From: Lachnoclostridium phytofermentans
GTDB lineage: Bacteria; Bacillota; Clostridia; Lachnospirales; Lachnospiraceae
Assembly: GCF_000733755.1 (NCBI RefSeq)
Contig: NZ_JPOF01000001.1
Span: 290,001 to 354,000, forward strand
DNA length: 64,000 bases
Direction: 5' to 3'
The notes below the pieces were generated by a model, which saw only the letters and a list, made by a program, of their open reading frames with translations, did not search any database and had not been told where the DNA came from. Every line of letters starts with the position of its first letter. The stretch's first letter is position 1. Shown here in pieces: positions 63,472-64,000 of this stretch. A program made the translations under genes and the position numbers.

Positions 63472-64000
63472 ATGTTAAATATATTAGTTACAATCCCTAA
63501 ATTAAGTGCAGTATTCCCAACATTTTTTGACGATAAACGAAGAAAAGAACTTGAAAGCATTGGTAATGTTATCTGGAATGATTCTGACAAGCAATTTACA
63601 AAAGAAGAATTCGCGGAAAAATTGAACGATATTGATATTTGTGTAACTGGCTGGGGAACTCCTGTGATGGACGAAGAAGTATTAGCCTCTGCGAATCGTC
63701 TTCGATTTATTGCTCATACGGGTGGTTCCGTAAAGCCTTATGTCACGGATGCCTGCTATGAGAGAGGAATTCGTGTGGTTAGCGGTAATTCGGTTTTTGC
63801 AGAAAGTGTGGCAGAAGGTGTGATAGCTTATGCACTTGCCTCATTAAGAGATATTCCTAAGTTTTCTCTTGAGCTAAAGCAGGGAATATGGCCAGCACAG
63901 TTTTATAATCGTGGGTTATTAGAACGAGAGGTTGGTATTGTTGGATATGGAATGATTGCACGTTATGTAGTTTCGATGTTAAAGCCATTTCATTGTGGAA
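63472..64000 (+). CDS. D-isomer-specific 2-hydroxyacid dehydrogenase, truncated by window end
   Basis: Only the first 176 codons are in the window. The N-terminal half reads MLNILVTIPKLSAVFPTFF and continues through ITGW-like sequence (ICVTGWGTPVMDEEVL), FIAHTGGSVKPYVTD, VVSGNSVFAESVAEGVIAYALAS and then the start of a Rossmann domain (REVGIVGYGMIARYV, GxGxxxx). This is the pattern of D-3-phosphoglycerate/hydroxypyruvate reductase-type enzymes, using NAD(P)H on a 2-keto acid. The gene continues past the window. The ribosome binding site is weak (ATAGGTAC). It may reduce the keto acid made by the locus. Confidence 0.85.
   Translation, partial: MLNILVTIPKLSAVFPTFFDDKRRKELESIGNVIWNDSDKQFTKEEFAEKLNDIDICVTGWGTPVMDEEVLASANRLRFIAHTGGSVKPYVTDACYERGIRVVSGNSVFAESVAEGVIAYALASLRDIPKFSLELKQGIWPAQFYNRGLLEREVGIVGYGMIARYVVSMLKPFHCG

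Noticed and set aside
63396-63590. Minus-strand 64-residue frame at the window end
   Set aside because: It lies opposite the start of the 2-hydroxyacid dehydrogenase gene, whose conserved protein sequence explains the region.

Overview
The window looks like a chromosome segment from a low-GC, spore-forming Firmicute of the Lachnospiraceae (Clostridium cluster XIVa), closest in feel to Lachnoclostridium (Clostridium) phytofermentans and relatives. This is an inference from AT-rich DNA, strong GGAGG ribosome binding sites, an alpha/beta-type spore protein, clpP/clpX/lon/engB in the usual Firmicute order, LplB/YtcP-type sugar ABC transporters and a membrane-bound AraC regulator. No database search was possible.

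Layout. (1) 1-3.6 kb: the 3' part of a 23S rRNA gene, then eight tRNA genes (Asn, Glu, Thr, Met, Asp, Val, Leu, Arg) and a terminator; no 5S gene lies between the 23S and the tRNAs. (2) 3.6-8.7 kb: a small DUF6774-like protein, a LysO lysine exporter encoded as two adjacent genes, a gene-poor stretch with a possible tRNA-Arg relic, a DUF2294 protein and a large DUF4914-like P-loop protein. (3) 8.8-12.7 kb: response regulator, ABC ATPase, permease and a short-sensor histidine kinase, probably a peptide-antibiotic sensing and resistance module. (4) 12.7-25.6 kb: housekeeping and accessory genes (ABC-F ATPase, HAAS protein, SatP acetate transporter, an Asn/Gln repeat protein, rhodanese, THUMP methyltransferase, lipase, cell-wall amidase, XTP pyrophosphatase, phosphodiesterase), a second tRNA array of eight genes behind a consensus promoter, a DJ-1 protein and a surface protein. 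(5) 25.6-38.5 kb: AGCS symporter, spore protein, glmM, tig-clpP-clpX-lon-engB (protein quality control), a MATE pump with two palindromic operators, and a HEAT protein.

(6) 38.7-44.4 kb looks like an acquired island: an unknown protein, a decayed IS1634-type transposase, a Cys/His-rich secreted protein broken by one in-frame TAG, and an ABC exporter made of two FtsX-like permeases and an ATPase. (7) 44.6-64 kb: an aromatic acid exporter-like protein, then what I think is the most interesting part, a carbohydrate-type locus. It holds a membrane AraC regulator, a 789-residue twin-arginine beta-helix protein, a secreted DUF6273 protein, an inward-facing set of catabolic-looking genes (Gfo/Idh/MocA oxidoreductase, DMT transporter, M20 amidohydrolase, DapA-like aldolase/lyase, SDR epimerase-like protein lacking the usual Lys), and a divergent ABC sugar importer (two permeases plus lipoprotein) followed by a second, signal-less beta-helix paralogue and a truncated 2-hydroxyacid dehydrogenase.

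The working model for region 7 is uptake of an oligosaccharide or modified sugar acid by the ABC system, cleavage by the beta-helix enzymes (one exported, one cytoplasmic), and breakdown of the monomer by oxidation, deacylation and retro-aldol cleavage. No recognisable glycoside hydrolase family is present, so the substrate and chemistry are open.
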